DNA from: Prevotella sp.
GTDB taxonomy: Bacteria; Bacteroidota; Bacteroidia; Bacteroidales; Bacteroidaceae
DNA length: 57,413 nucleotides
Direction: 5' to 3'
Assembly: GCA_017462915.1 (NCBI GenBank)
Contig: JAFTQG010000032.1
Location: 1 to 57,413, forward strand
This document shows positions 8,675 through 17,910 of the stretch, one piece after another. The notes beneath the pieces are model-generated. The model searched no databases, was not told where the DNA came from, and was given only the letters and a program-made list of their open reading frames with translations. How positions within the stretch are numbered: position 1 is the first letter of the stretch; every line of letters begins with the position of its first letter. Made by a program: the position numbers and the translations under genes.

Positions 8675-10477
8675 TCAGTCAAGTTTCAATACTGCGAGGA
8701 AAGCCTTCTGCGGCACCTCCACATTACCTATCTGCTTCATACGTTTCTTTCCTTTCTTCTGTTTCTCAAGGAGCTTGCGCTTTCGGGAGACATCACCGCC
8801 ATAACATTTTGCGGTAACGTCTTTCCTGACACACTTTATTGTCTCGCGTGCCACAATCTTCGCGCCTATGGCTGCCTGTATGGCGATGTCAAACTGCTGT
8901 CGCGGAATGAGTTCCTTCAGCTTCTCACACATGCGCCTTCCCAGTCCCACGGCATTGTCCACGTGTGTCAATGTCGAGAGGGCATCGACGCTCTCGCCGT
9001 TAAGCAGTATATCCAGCTTCGCGAGTTTTGAAGGCCTGAAGCCCTCGATATGGTAATCGAACGAGGCATATCCCTTCGATATGGACTTCAGCTTGTCATA
9101 GAAATCGATGACAATCTCGCCCAGCGGAAGATGGAAATGTATCTCCACACGATTACCTGAAATATATTCCTGCTTGATGAGCTCGCCGCGTTTGTCGAGG
9201 CAGAGCGTCATTATCGGACCGATATATGCCGTATCCGTAATGATCGTAGCATAGATGTAAGGTTCTTCGATGTGGTCTATGGCCATCGGGTCCGGGAGTC
9301 CGGAAGGATTATGCACCTCTTTCTGCTCGCCGTGCTTGTCGTATACCATATACGACACGTTCGGTACGGTCGTGATGACATCCATATTGAACTCGCGGTC
9401 CAGACGTTCCTGCACGATTTCCATGTGCAGAAGACCGAGGAATCCGCAACGGAATCCGAAACCGAGTGCCACGGAAGACTCCGGCATGAATGTCAGAGAG
9501 GCATCGTTAAGCTGCAGTTTCTCAAGCGAGGCACGCAGATTCTCATAGTCGGAGGGGTCTATCGGATACACCCCTGCAAAGACCATGGACTTCACCTCCT
9601 GGAAACCTGCTATGGCTGCCTCACAAGGATTGTCTATATGCGTGATGGTATCGCCCACCTGCACTTCCTTTGCATTCTTTATACCGCTTATAATATAGCC
9701 CACCTCGCCGGTGGAGAGCTCTTTTCTCGGCACCATATCCATCTTCAGCACACCGACTTCATCAGCAACATACTCCATGCCGGTGTTGAAGAATTTCACC
9801 TTGTCGCCCTTCTTTATCGTACCGTTTTCTATCTTGAAATAGGCGATGATACCGCGGAAGGAGTTGAATACCGAGTCGAAAATCAAGGCCTGCAACGGAG
9901 CTTCCTTATCACCTTCTGGTGCCGGGACACGCTCCACGACGGCATCAAGCACTTCCTTCACGCCCTCGCCTGTCTTTCCGGAAGCGCGGAGTATGTCTTC
10001 TCTCCTGCATCCTATCAGCTCTATGATTTCGTCCTCCACCTCGTCGGGCATTGCCGACGGCATGTCTATCTTGTTGATGACAGGAATTATCTCCAGATCC
10101 TGCTCGATAGCCATATACAGATTGGATATGGTCTGTGCCTGAACGCCTTGCGTGGCATCGACCACGAGCAGTGCGCCCTCGCAGGCGGCTATGGAGCGGC
10201 TCACCTCATACGAGAAATCGACATGTCCAGGGGTGTCTATGAGATTGAGCACATAGTTTCCCTTTTCAAAGTCAGGATGGCCGTTGTCATACCCATACTC
10301 CATCTGTATGGCATGGCTCTTTATCGTTATGCCACGCTCCTGCTCCAGTTCCATGTCGTCCAACATCTGCCCTTGCGTCACCTCGATGGTCTTTGTATAC
10401 TCCAGCAGACGGTCTGCCAGTGTGCTTTTACCGTGATCTATATGGGCTATAATACAGAAGTTCCTTATGTGTTTCAT
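8675..10477 (-). CDS. lepA: Translation elongation factor 4 (LepA), ribosomal back-translocase GTPase
   Basis: The 600-residue protein is of standard LepA length. It shows the GTPase motifs [16 protein letters not shown] (P-loop), DTPGH and NKIDMPSA, then EF-G-like domains and the LepA-specific C-terminus ([17 protein letters not shown]). LepA acts on stalled or mis-translocated ribosomes and in 30S biogenesis. The start is the ATG at 10477, and a -7 box lies about 105 bases upstream. It is monocistronic and divergent from the queuosine transporter gene. Confidence 0.97.
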   Translation of the reverse strand: MKHIRNFCIIAHIDHGKSTLADRLLEYTKTIEVTQGQMLDDMELEQERGITIKSHAIQMEYGYDNGHPDFEKGNYVLNLIDTPGHVDFSYEVSRSIAACEGALLVVDATQGVQAQTISNLYMAIEQDLEIIPVINKIDMPSAMPDEVEDEIIELIGCRREDILRASGKTGEGVKEVLDAVVERVPAPEGDKEAPLQALIFDSVFNSFRGIIAYFKIENGTIKKGDKVKFFNTGMEYVADEVGVLKMDMVPRKELSTGEVGYIISGIKNAKEVQVGDTITHIDNPCEAAIAGFQEVKSMVFAGVYPIDPSDYENLRASLEKLQLNDASLTFMPESSVALGFGFRCGFLGLLHMEIVQERLDREFNMDVITTVPNVSYMVYDKHGEQKEVHNPSGLPDPMAIDHIEEPYIYATIITDTAYIGPIMTLCLDKRGELIKQEYISGNRVEIHFHLPLGEIVIDFYDKLKSISKGYASFDYHIEGFRPSKLAKLDILLNGESVDALSTLTHVDNAVGLGRRMCEKLKELIPRQQFDIAIQAAIGAKIVARETIKCVRKDVTAKCYGGDVSRKRKLLEKQKKGKKRMKQIGNVEVPQKAFLAVLKLD

Positions 10478-10580
10478 ATTATTTGTGTCGGATATTGGCG
10501 CAATCGTGCATGTGTTTCAAAAAACATGTTATCATATTCCACTCGGATGGCATAACCAGCCAAGTCAACATAATACACTG

Positions 10581-10588
10581 CAAATGTA
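10581..10588 (-). promoter_or_regulatory. -7 box of lepA
   Basis: TACATTTG on the minus strand fits TAnnTTTG. The implied leader is about 100 bases. Confidence 0.45.
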
Positions 10589-10663
10589 CAAATAAAAAAT
10601 GATATTTATCAATTTTATTAATATTTTTTACGAAATAAATCATGGATTTCGGAATAAAAGCCG

Positions 10664-10671
10664 TAACTTTG
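10664..10671 (+). promoter_or_regulatory. -7 box of the queuosine precursor operon
   Basis: TAACTTTG matches TAnnTTTG. It lies about 15 bases before the riboswitch, so transcription should start just upstream of the aptamer. Confidence 0.6.
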
Positions 10672-10685
10672 CACACAATTTTGTG

Positions 10686-10723
10686 GAATGGGTACTTGGC
10701 AACCCCATTTAAATAAAAACAAG
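10686..10723 (+). promoter_or_regulatory. PreQ1-I riboswitch
   Basis: The RNA shows the compact preQ1-I fold. Stem P1 is AATGGG with CCCATT, the loop contains TACTTGGCAAC, and an A-rich tail (TTTAAATAAAAACAAG) follows. CTTG in the loop can pair with CAAG at the 3' end to form the P2 pseudoknot, and AACCCCA followed by an A-rich tail closely resembles the Thermoanaerobacter preQ1-I aptamer as I remember it. The 3' CAAGA lies 3-4 bases before the ATG at 10727, so ligand binding should hide the ribosome site (translational off-switch). A queuosine precursor transporter follows directly, which supports the call. Confidence 0.85.
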
Positions 10724-10726
10724 AAC

Positions 10727-11413
10727 ATGAAAAAAAACAACTTACAGGTGAGTATGCTCTTTATGCTTTTCAGTATGCTTTTCACGGTATGCCTCATCGC
10801 ATCCAACCTCTTCGAGACAAAGCAGATCAAGTTTTTCACCCACAGCCAGACAGGAGGCCTCATCATCTTCCCCATCAGCTACATCATCAACGATGTCGTC
10901 TGCGAGGTCTGGGGCTACAGCAAGGCCCGCATACTGATATGGCTGGGATTCCTCATGAACTTCTTTTTCGTTTCCGCGGGAGCATTGTGCGACTGGCTCC
11001 CGAGTGCCGACTACTGGACAGGCGATGAAGGTTTCCATGCCATCTTCGGACTTGCGCCACGCATTGCCGCCGCGTCTTTCGCGGCGTTCATCTGCGGTTC
11101 GTTTGTCAACGCATATGTCATGTCGAGGATGAAGGTCCACGACCACGGCCGGAATTTCTCCCTGCGCGCCATACTCAGTACCATCTTCGGCGAGAGTGTC
11201 GACTCGCTGATATTCTTCCCGTTGGCGTTCATCGGCGTCATACCTGCCGAAGAGCTGCCATGGCTGATGTGCTACCAGGTACTGCTGAAGACCGGTTACG
11301 AGATAATCGTGCTGCCGCTTACCATACAGGTGGTACGGTGGGTGAAGAAACACGAGCAGGAAGACACCTACGACAACAACATAACATACAACATATTCAA
11401 GGTATTCGGATAA
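10727..11413 (+). CDS. yhhQ: Queuosine precursor transporter (YhhQ/VUT family)
   Basis: The 228-residue, six-helix membrane protein belongs to the YhhQ/DUF165 family, which imports preQ0/preQ1 for tRNA queuosine synthesis. Family motifs include NLFETKQIKF, IIFPISYIINDVVCEVWGYS and FGESVDSLIFFP. A longer frame begins at an ATG at 10688, but that codon is part of the riboswitch P1 stem, so the ATG at 10727 (MKKNN) is the start. The gene is under the preQ1 riboswitch and is followed 203 bases later by queH, which makes a small salvage unit. No queD/queE/queF genes are in the window. Confidence 0.93.
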   Translation: MKKNNLQVSMLFMLFSMLFTVCLIASNLFETKQIKFFTHSQTGGLIIFPISYIINDVVCEVWGYSKARILIWLGFLMNFFFVSAGALCDWLPSADYWTGDEGFHAIFGLAPRIAAASFAAFICGSFVNAYVMSRMKVHDHGRNFSLRAILSTIFGESVDSLIFFPLAFIGVIPAEELPWLMCYQVLLKTGYEIIVLPLTIQVVRWVKKHEQEDTYDNNITYNIFKVFG

Positions 11414-11480
11414 CGGCACGGCATGGCAGGGCGACACACGGCCTGCCCATGAAAAGACTGCACGTATCCTGCGGCAAGAC

Positions 11481-11560
11481 GGAAGGTGACCTTTCACCAC
11501 ATGAAGGGTGACGGTTGACACTGCAAAAGGTGACCCTTTACCTCACAAAAGGTCACCTCC
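11481..11560. repeat. Cluster of GGTGACC/GGTCACC palindromic units (copy 1)
   Basis: Four short units of the form AAAAGGTSACCYTTT stand in a row between yhhQ and queH (around 11483, 11504, 11526 and 11547). Each has an imperfect palindrome around GGTGACC or GGTCACC. The same unit type is clustered at 40811-40896 and partly at 27455-27466. Confidence 0.6.
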
Positions 11561-11616
11561 CGTCAAGCCAAAATATATCATTCCACAAAATTCTGATTAC
11601 CAATCATCTACAAAAC

Positions 11617-12342
11617 ATGACAGAAACGCTTCTCCACTGCTGCTGCGCCCCGTGCTCGTCCGCCATCATCGAATGGATGATGCAGCATGATGTGCGCCCT
11701 ACCCTGTATTACTGCAACCCGAATATCTACCCGGAAAAGGAGTACATCATACGCAAGACTGAGCTTACCCGATATGCCGAGAAACTCGGACTAAGGGTCA
11801 TCGATGATGACAACCTTCCCGAATGGCAAGGATGGGAACGATACCATGCCGAGTGGCTTGACGGCATCTGCGGTCTGGAGCATGAGCCAGAGCGCGGCAA
11901 GCGGTGTCTAAAGTGTTTCAAGATACGCTTGCTTCGCGCGGCACAAATAGCTAAGGAAGAAGGTTTTGAGACATTTACCACAACTCTTGCATCAAGCCGA
12001 TGGAAGAGTCTCGACCAGATCAACGAGGCAGGGCTGTGGGCTGCCGAACAGGTAAACGGCAAGAACCACTGCGAAGGCCTTACCGGCGACACAGCTCAGC
12101 ATGGCGAGACTCTTGCCGGAACGTCTTCCAATACAGGGAAAAGAAAGGGCGTAGTGTTCGACACCCGCAACTGGAGAAAGGGCGGACTACAGGAAAGAAG
12201 AAACCAGTTGCTCAAGGAAATAGGCTTCTACAACCAGCTTTACTGCGGCTGCGAGTTCAGTCTTGAAGCCATGAAACGGAAACTTGCCGCGGATGAATGC
12301 TGTACGCCAAAAGCCTGTCCCACAGGCAAGGCGTCAGAATGA
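11617..12342 (+). CDS. queH: Epoxyqueuosine reductase QueH
   Basis: The 241-residue protein is QueH (DUF208), the non-cobalamin enzyme that reduces epoxyqueuosine to queuosine in tRNA. Visible family features are LLHCCCAPCS at residues 6-14, GKRCLKCFKIRL near 94-105, TTTLASSRWK near 121-130 and the C-terminal YCGCEFSL, giving the cysteines for the Fe-S cluster and catalysis. I used the ATG at 11617 because an in-frame ATG at 11515 would add a stretch made of intergenic repeat. A low-complexity insertion at about residues 147-177 (NGKNHC to TGKRKG) is not part of the usual family core. The gene pairs with the transporter upstream. Confidence 0.93.
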   Translation: MTETLLHCCCAPCSSAIIEWMMQHDVRPTLYYCNPNIYPEKEYIIRKTELTRYAEKLGLRVIDDDNLPEWQGWERYHAEWLDGICGLEHEPERGKRCLKCFKIRLLRAAQIAKEEGFETFTTTLASSRWKSLDQINEAGLWAAEQVNGKNHCEGLTGDTAQHGETLAGTSSNTGKRKGVVFDTRNWRKGGLQERRNQLLKEIGFYNQLYCGCEFSLEAMKRKLAADECCTPKACPTGKASE

Positions 12343-12350
12343 AAACAAAT

Positions 12351-12393
12351 GGCCGGCGTTTCGTGTCGCAACTTATGACACGGGACGCCGGCC
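12351..12393. terminator. Bidirectional terminator between queH and the DUF3078 gene
   Basis: GGCCGGCGT (12351-12359) pairs with ACGCCGGCC (12385-12393), and CGTGTC pairs with GACACG inside. TCCTTTT follows on the plus strand. The two genes converge here, so one hairpin can serve both. Confidence 0.75.
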
Positions 12394-12420
12394 TCCTTTT
12401 CGGAAAGAATATCCGTCTTT

Positions 12421-13611
12421 TCAGAAAGAATAGTTGAATCCGAGGGAAAGGTACTCCTTCAACTGGAAATATCCGTAATCATCGTCACGCTTTCCGCTGT
12501 CGTCAAATCTCGGATAGACGAACAGTTTCGTGGAGATGTACCGCGACACCTGAAGCGTAAGGGTATTCTCCCACTCCACCTGGCTGCGCTTGTACGACGT
12601 AAAGCCATAGAGACGCGTCTGCCACTTCACCATCTTGGAGAACTGCCATGTCAGGTCTGCCGTCAGCGTAGAACCGTAGTCCCACTGGGCATGTTTGCCA
12701 ACCTTCTCGTCGTCCACCATGTCATAGACGCCGTTTCTCACGGCACAGTCCAGACGGTCATAATACTTGAAATTGGCAGAGACAGGAGAGATATTGAATG
12801 TTCCCGTAAGCCTGTTGCCACACCACGACACTTTATAGTCCATACCGAGAGAGAGGTTCATGTTGAGCGGAGACAGGAAATCGGAATATACTGTCAGGTC
12901 GTTGTTCTTGAATCCACGGGCAAACTGCGTCTGGGCTATCATCTGCAAGGTGTAGTACCACCTCTTGGTGGCCTGTATGCCGAGCTTCGACGTGAGACGG
13001 ATAAGGTCTTCACCGCTCTTGTACTTATGTATCGAGTCGCCTTTTGACGACTGCATACCGAGTTTCAGCTCCAGTTTGTTGTCCCATTTTATCTTGTCCT
13101 TGTCGTTATAGTTGGCCTGCAATGTCACGGCACCTATCATGGCATAGTTGGACTCGCCACCCTTGTGCCAGTTGTCGGAAACGTAATTCTGCAGGAACTG
13201 CAACGAGTAATCGCCCGAATATGTCCAGAAATTAGGCTTCACCACGAACAAATCCACATTGCCAGCATCTACAGACGGCTCCGTATTGACTCTTTCCGCA
13301 GGCTTGAACGAGTCGTCGTCCTCTGCCTGGTGCGTGAAGTCAACATCCTGACGCACAGGGTCTGTAGGCGAGAATATTATCCCGCCGTCCTTACGGAGCC
13401 TGCCCTCGCTCTCCTTGACAAGTTCTGGATGGAGGATATATGTCTTCATCATCAGCGTGTCGTAGGACGTGGTGAGAGAGTCTTTGCCGTCAAGAGAGAA
13501 TATACGGCGGGCGACATCATAATAATATGTCACCGGGAAAAGCCTTCTCTGGGCACAGATGTCGGCACAGAGAAACAAGGCAAACAGAAATATAAGTTGT
13601 TTTTTATACAT
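12421..13611 (-). CDS. DUF3078 outer-membrane protein
   Basis: The 396-residue protein has a signal peptide (FLFALFLCADICAQ) and a region rich in alternating polar and aromatic strands ending in GFNYSF, the usual C-terminal aromatic of an outer-membrane barrel. The segments FWTYSGDYSLQFLQNYVSDN, NWHKGGESN and DDDYGYFQLKEYLSLGFNYSF are characteristic of DUF3078 proteins of Bacteroidetes, whose function is unknown. The gene is single, with its own -7 box (13631-13638) and a terminator after it. Confidence 0.85.
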   Translation of the reverse strand: MYKKQLIFLFALFLCADICAQRRLFPVTYYYDVARRIFSLDGKDSLTTSYDTLMMKTYILHPELVKESEGRLRKDGGIIFSPTDPVRQDVDFTHQAEDDDSFKPAERVNTEPSVDAGNVDLFVVKPNFWTYSGDYSLQFLQNYVSDNWHKGGESNYAMIGAVTLQANYNDKDKIKWDNKLELKLGMQSSKGDSIHKYKSGEDLIRLTSKLGIQATKRWYYTLQMIAQTQFARGFKNNDLTVYSDFLSPLNMNLSLGMDYKVSWCGNRLTGTFNISPVSANFKYYDRLDCAVRNGVYDMVDDEKVGKHAQWDYGSTLTADLTWQFSKMVKWQTRLYGFTSYKRSQVEWENTLTLQVSRYISTKLFVYPRFDDSGKRDDDYGYFQLKEYLSLGFNYSF

Positions 13612-13630
13612 TTATCCAAGATTATAAGTG

Positions 13631-13638
13631 CAAAGGTA
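13631..13638 (-). promoter_or_regulatory. -7 box of the DUF3078 gene
   Basis: TACCTTTG on the minus strand fits TAnnTTTG and lies 20 bases before the start codon at 13611. Confidence 0.5.
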
Positions 13639-13701
13639 CTAATTTTAATTAATATTAGAGAATTAGGAATTGAGTTTTTTGCATAATTAGTTCTATTTTT
13701 G

Positions 13702-13709
13702 TAAATTTG
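13702..13709 (+). promoter_or_regulatory. -7 box of the yidC operon
   Basis: TAAATTTG fits TAnnTTTG. The implied leader of about 110 bases before yidC is A-rich (ACAAAAGTACAGG, ACAAAAATATAAC), as is common in Bacteroidetes leaders. Confidence 0.5.
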
Positions 13710-13822
13710 CACGAATTTTATCTTATAGATAACAAAAGTACAGGAACAAAAAACAAAATCCCCAAAACAAAAACCATATAAAAACGTACACAGCAGTAAA
13801 AACGTAAAACAAAAATATAACA

Positions 13823-15724
13823 ATGGACAAAAACACTATCACAGGATTTGTGCTTATTGCGGCATTGCTCATAGGATTCGGATGGTACAACCAGCCATCG
13901 GCAGAGCAGATTGCCGAGGCTGCACGACAGGACTCCATCGCGAAAGTCGAGAAACTGAAAGCAGAAAACCAGAAACAGGCGGCAGCAGTAGCCGCACAAA
14001 AGGCCAAGGAACTCGCTGCCAGCGACACGACAGCCCTGTTCTACAAGGCTCTCCAAGGCAAGGCTCAGGACATAAAGCTCAAGAACAGCAAGCTCGAACT
14101 GACATTCTCCACTCAGGGTGCTGTGGTACGCAAGGCTGTCATAAAGAATTTCAAGGACAAGGATGGACACAGCGACGTCACTCTCTTTGAGGGAAAAGAC
14201 CAGCAGTTGAAGTACATGCTTGAAGGAAAGGAAGAGAACATCAATACTGCGGAGCTCTTCTTCACACCGTCGCAGATGACAGACACCACCGTGACATTCA
14301 CCGCAGAGGCGGCTCCAGGCAAGGAGATTGTCATAGCATACCAGCTCGGGAAGGATTATCTCCTGCACTCGCAGTTCCGCGTGACAGGCATGTCGGGACT
14401 GTTCTCTCCGTCTACGAAATATATGGACATAGAGTGGACAGAGCGTTGTAAGCAGCAGGAGAAAGGCTTCACTTTCGAGAACCGCTATTCTTCACTTACA
14501 TACCATTTCACTGATGGCGGCACAGACTATCTCAACGAAACCAGCGAGAAGGTCGACGAACCTGTTGAGGACGCCATCGACTGGGTAGCATTCAAGAACC
14601 AGTTCTTCTCTGCCGTGATGATTGCCCGTGACAATTATCAGGAGAATGCGCTCATGTCAAGTGTGCCTCACGAGAAGGGCGGCGGATACCTCAAAGACTA
14701 TACGGCACGCCTGAAAACGGCGTTCGACCCAACAGGAGCACGTGCTTCGGAGTTTGAGTTCTACTATGGCCCTAATGATTTCCGTCTCCTGCAGGATGTG
14801 GAGGAGGAGTCTACCTTCGGAAAGAAACTCCAGCTGGAGCGTCTTGTATATCTCGGCTGGCCGCTGTTCCGCATCATCAACCGCTGGTTTACACTCTACA
14901 TCTTCGACTGGCTGACATCGTTCGGCATACCTATGGGCATCGTGATTATACTGATCACCCTCATTCTCAAGGCTATCACCTATCCTATGGTGAAGAAGAG
15001 CTACATGTCTTCTGCCAAGATGCGTGTGCTTCGCCCTATCCTGAACGAGAAGACAAAACACCTCAACAAGCCTGAGGACCAGATGAAGAAGCAGCAGGAG
15101 ATGATGCTCCTCCAGCAGAAATACGGCGTGAGCATGATGTCCGGATGTCTCCCTATGCTCATACAGATGCCTATCTGGATAGCGATGTTCAACTTCGTGC
15201 CTAACGCCATACAGCTCCGCGGACAGTCTTTCCTCTGGATAGACGACCTCTCCACCTATGACCCTATCATAGAATGGCATACCAATCTGTGGCTCATAGG
15301 AGACCATCTCTCGCTGACATGTATACTCTTCTGTGTCGCAAACCTCGTCTACTCATGGTTTACAATGCAGCAGCAGAAGGACCAGATGATAGGCACTCCT
15401 GAACAGCAACAGTCAATGAAGATGATGCAGTATATGATGTTCCTCATGCCGCTGATGTTCTTCTTCATGTTCAATGACTACTCTTCAGGACTCAACTTCT
15501 ACTATTTCGTCTCACTGTTCTGCTCCGCGACTATCATGTTCGTACTCCGCAAGACAACCGACGACGAGAAACTTCTCGCAATACTCCAGGCAAAGTACAA
15601 GGAGAACGAGGCCAATCCTAAGAAGCTCGGCGGACTGGCCGGCCGTCTGCAGAAGATGCAGGAGCAGCAGGCAGAACTAGAGAGACAGCGACAGGAACTA
15701 CGCAACAAACGTTTAGGAAAATGA
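13823..15724 (+). CDS. yidC: Membrane protein insertase YidC
   Basis: The 633-residue protein inserts and folds inner-membrane proteins with or without SecYEG. It has an N-terminal anchor (ITGFVLIAALLIGFGWYNQP), a large periplasmic beta domain to about residue 340, then the conserved insertase core with membrane helices (GIPMGIVIILITLILKAITYP, GCLPMLIQMPIWIAMF) and a basic C-terminal tail. Length is normal for Bacteroidetes. Its stop overlaps the start of the S9 peptidase gene by four bases (ATGA), so the two are translationally coupled. Confidence 0.97.
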   Translation: MDKNTITGFVLIAALLIGFGWYNQPSAEQIAEAARQDSIAKVEKLKAENQKQAAAVAAQKAKELAASDTTALFYKALQGKAQDIKLKNSKLELTFSTQGAVVRKAVIKNFKDKDGHSDVTLFEGKDQQLKYMLEGKEENINTAELFFTPSQMTDTTVTFTAEAAPGKEIVIAYQLGKDYLLHSQFRVTGMSGLFSPSTKYMDIEWTERCKQQEKGFTFENRYSSLTYHFTDGGTDYLNETSEKVDEPVEDAIDWVAFKNQFFSAVMIARDNYQENALMSSVPHEKGGGYLKDYTARLKTAFDPTGARASEFEFYYGPNDFRLLQDVEEESTFGKKLQLERLVYLGWPLFRIINRWFTLYIFDWLTSFGIPMGIVIILITLILKAITYPMVKKSYMSSAKMRVLRPILNEKTKHLNKPEDQMKKQQEMMLLQQKYGVSMMSGCLPMLIQMPIWIAMFNFVPNAIQLRGQSFLWIDDLSTYDPIIEWHTNLWLIGDHLSLTCILFCVANLVYSWFTMQQQKDQMIGTPEQQQSMKMMQYMMFLMPLMFFFMFNDYSSGLNFYYFVSLFCSATIMFVLRKTTDDEKLLAILQAKYKENEANPKKLGGLAGRLQKMQEQQAELERQRQELRNKRLGK

Positions 15725-17904
15725 TAAAGGCATTGATTACAGCAGCATTGTTGACTATGACAACAACGGCAAACGCGGAAATCATCGGTAAGGTAGACGC
15801 CAAGACTTTGGGAACAAACGTCATGACGCCAGAGGCTCTGTGGGCTATGGGAAGGATTTCTTCTTCTGCGCCCTCTCCTGACGGCAAGTGGGTTGTCTAC
15901 CAGGTGGGCTACTACTCTGTAAAGGAGAACAAGAGCCATCATGTACTGTATATAATCAGTACAAAAGGAGGCAATGCGAAGCTCCTCACCCTGTCTGCCG
16001 ACAACGAGACAGACCCGGCATGGATTGAGGGAGGAAAGAGAATCGCCTTCCTTTCCAATGCAGGAGGAAGCTCGCAGATATGGTCAATGAATCCTGACGG
16101 CACAGACCGCAGGAAGATGACGAATGACAAAACCGACATCGAGGGCTTCAAATTCTCTCCCGACGGCACGAAGGTTATACTCGTGAAGTCAATCGCCTAC
16201 AATGACATAATACAGCCGAAGCACAAGGATCTGCCCAAGGCTTCAGGCATGGTCATCAACGACCTCAACTATCGTCATTGGGATCATTACGTGACATCCA
16301 ATGCCCATCCGTTCGTTGCCGACGTCGTGAAGACACCTACTGACGGCAAGGACGAACCGGTGATAAACGAAGGTAAGGATATTCTTGAGGGCGAGCCTTA
16401 CGAATGTCCTATGGCTCCGTTCGGCGGTATCGAGCAGCTAAACTGGAGTCCTGACTCCAAGACCATTGCATATACATGCCGCAAGAAGACCGGACGTGAC
16501 TATGCCATATCTACAGACTCCGACATATATCTTTACGACATAGCCACAGGAAACACCAAGAACCTGTGCAAGTCTGCCGGATTCCAGCAGCCGGAGGTGG
16601 ACGCCACAAAGACGATGGCGACACAGGACATCAATTCTGAAAGATTTGCTGACGAGAACATGGGCTATGACACGAATCCGGCATTCTCCCCTGACGGCAA
16701 ATATGTGGCATGGCAGTCCATGGCACGCGACGGATATGAGTCTGACCGTAACCGTCTCTGTGTCCTTGACCTTGCTACAGGAAAGAAAAGATATGTCACA
16801 GAGTCGTTCGACTCCAACGTGGACGAGTTCTGCTGGAATACGGATTCACGCACATTATATTATATAGGTGTATGGCACGGATGTGTCAATCTGTACAAAA
16901 CCGACATGGCTGGCAAGGTCGTGCAGCTCACTGACGACAAGATGGACTTCGGTTCGGTGAAGATGCTCAAGTCTGAACTTCTCATGAGCCGCCACAGCAT
17001 GTCACAAGGAGACGAGCTGTATGTCGTCACACCGGGAAAGAATGTCAAGACAACAGGGATATGCCAGTTGACGCACGAGAACACAGACTTCTACCAGCAA
17101 CTTGAATTCGGTAACGTGGAGCAACGATGGTCCACTACTACCGACGGCAAGCAGATGTTGTCATGGATTGTCCTTCCTCCTAACTTTGACCCGAACAAGA
17201 AATATCCTACCCTCCTTTTCTGCGAGGGTGGCCCTCAGAGCCCTGTCAGCCAGTTCTGGTCTTACCGTTGGAATTTCCAGATTATGGCAGCAAACGGATA
17301 TATCATCGTTGCCCCTAACCGCCGCGGCCTCCCGGGCTTCGGTCAGGAATGGCTGGAGGAAATCTCAGGAGACTGGACTGGACAGTGCATGAAGGACTAT
17401 CTCACCGCGATTGATGATGCCTGCACCTTGCCTTATGTAGACAAGGAACGTCTCGGATGCGTGGGAGCAAGTTTCGGCGGATTCTCAGTATATTGGCTTG
17501 CAGGACATCATGACAAGCGTTTCAAGGCTTTCATCTCCCATGACGGAGCCTTCAACCTCGAGTCTATGTACACAGATACTGAGGAGGCTTGGTTCTCTAA
17601 CTGGGAATATGAAGACGCGCCATGGAACAGGGACATGACGGCAAACGCCAAAAGGACGTATGACTATTCTCCGCATAAGTTTGTAGACAAATGGGACACT
17701 CCTATCCTCTGCATACAGGGCGAGAAAGACTATCGCATCAATACTAATCAGGGACTCGGCGCATTCAATGCCGCACGCATGAGAGGCATTCCTGCACAGC
17801 TCCTTGTCTTCCCTGACGAGAACCACTGGGTGCTGAAACCGCAAAACGGCATACTTTGGCAGAGAACATTCTTCGATTGGTTAAATAAATGGTTAAAAGA
17901 TTAA
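15721..17904 (+). CDS. S9-family secreted serine peptidase (DPP5-like)
   Basis: The 727-residue protein has a signal peptide (LITAALLTMTTTANA), a beta-propeller built of SPDGK repeats, and a C-terminal alpha/beta-hydrolase peptidase domain. The catalytic elements are GASFGGF (nucleophile Ser), GEKDYRI (Asp) and NHWVLK (His). Such periplasmic dipeptidyl-peptidases release dipeptides that asaccharolytic Bacteroidales take up; P. gingivalis DPP5 is the best-known relative, but substrate class is inferred only. The gene overlaps yidC by four bases and glnS follows after 6 bases. Confidence 0.9.
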   Translation: MIKALITAALLTMTTTANAEIIGKVDAKTLGTNVMTPEALWAMGRISSSAPSPDGKWVVYQVGYYSVKENKSHHVLYIISTKGGNAKLLTLSADNETDPAWIEGGKRIAFLSNAGGSSQIWSMNPDGTDRRKMTNDKTDIEGFKFSPDGTKVILVKSIAYNDIIQPKHKDLPKASGMVINDLNYRHWDHYVTSNAHPFVADVVKTPTDGKDEPVINEGKDILEGEPYECPMAPFGGIEQLNWSPDSKTIAYTCRKKTGRDYAISTDSDIYLYDIATGNTKNLCKSAGFQQPEVDATKTMATQDINSERFADENMGYDTNPAFSPDGKYVAWQSMARDGYESDRNRLCVLDLATGKKRYVTESFDSNVDEFCWNTDSRTLYYIGVWHGCVNLYKTDMAGKVVQLTDDKMDFGSVKMLKSELLMSRHSMSQGDELYVVTPGKNVKTTGICQLTHENTDFYQQLEFGNVEQRWSTTTDGKQMLSWIVLPPNFDPNKKYPTLLFCEGGPQSPVSQFWSYRWNFQIMAANGYIIVAPNRRGLPGFGQEWLEEISGDWTGQCMKDYLTAIDDACTLPYVDKERLGCVGASFGGFSVYWLAGHHDKRFKAFISHDGAFNLESMYTDTEEAWFSNWEYEDAPWNRDMTANAKRTYDYSPHKFVDKWDTPILCIQGEKDYRINTNQGLGAFNAARMRGIPAQLLVFPDENHWVLKPQNGILWQRTFFDWLNKWLKD

Positions 17905-17910
17905 TTCACA

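Noticed and set aside
9272-10555. 427-codon plus-strand frame opposite lepA
   Set aside because: It is the complement of a highly conserved lepA; its translation has no family features.
10688-10726. ATG start of yhhQ at 10688
   Set aside because: It lies in the P1 stem of the preQ1 riboswitch.
11481-11560. Small CRISPR array of GGTGACC units
   Set aside because: Spacing is about 20 bases with no constant long repeat; palindromic binding sites fit better.
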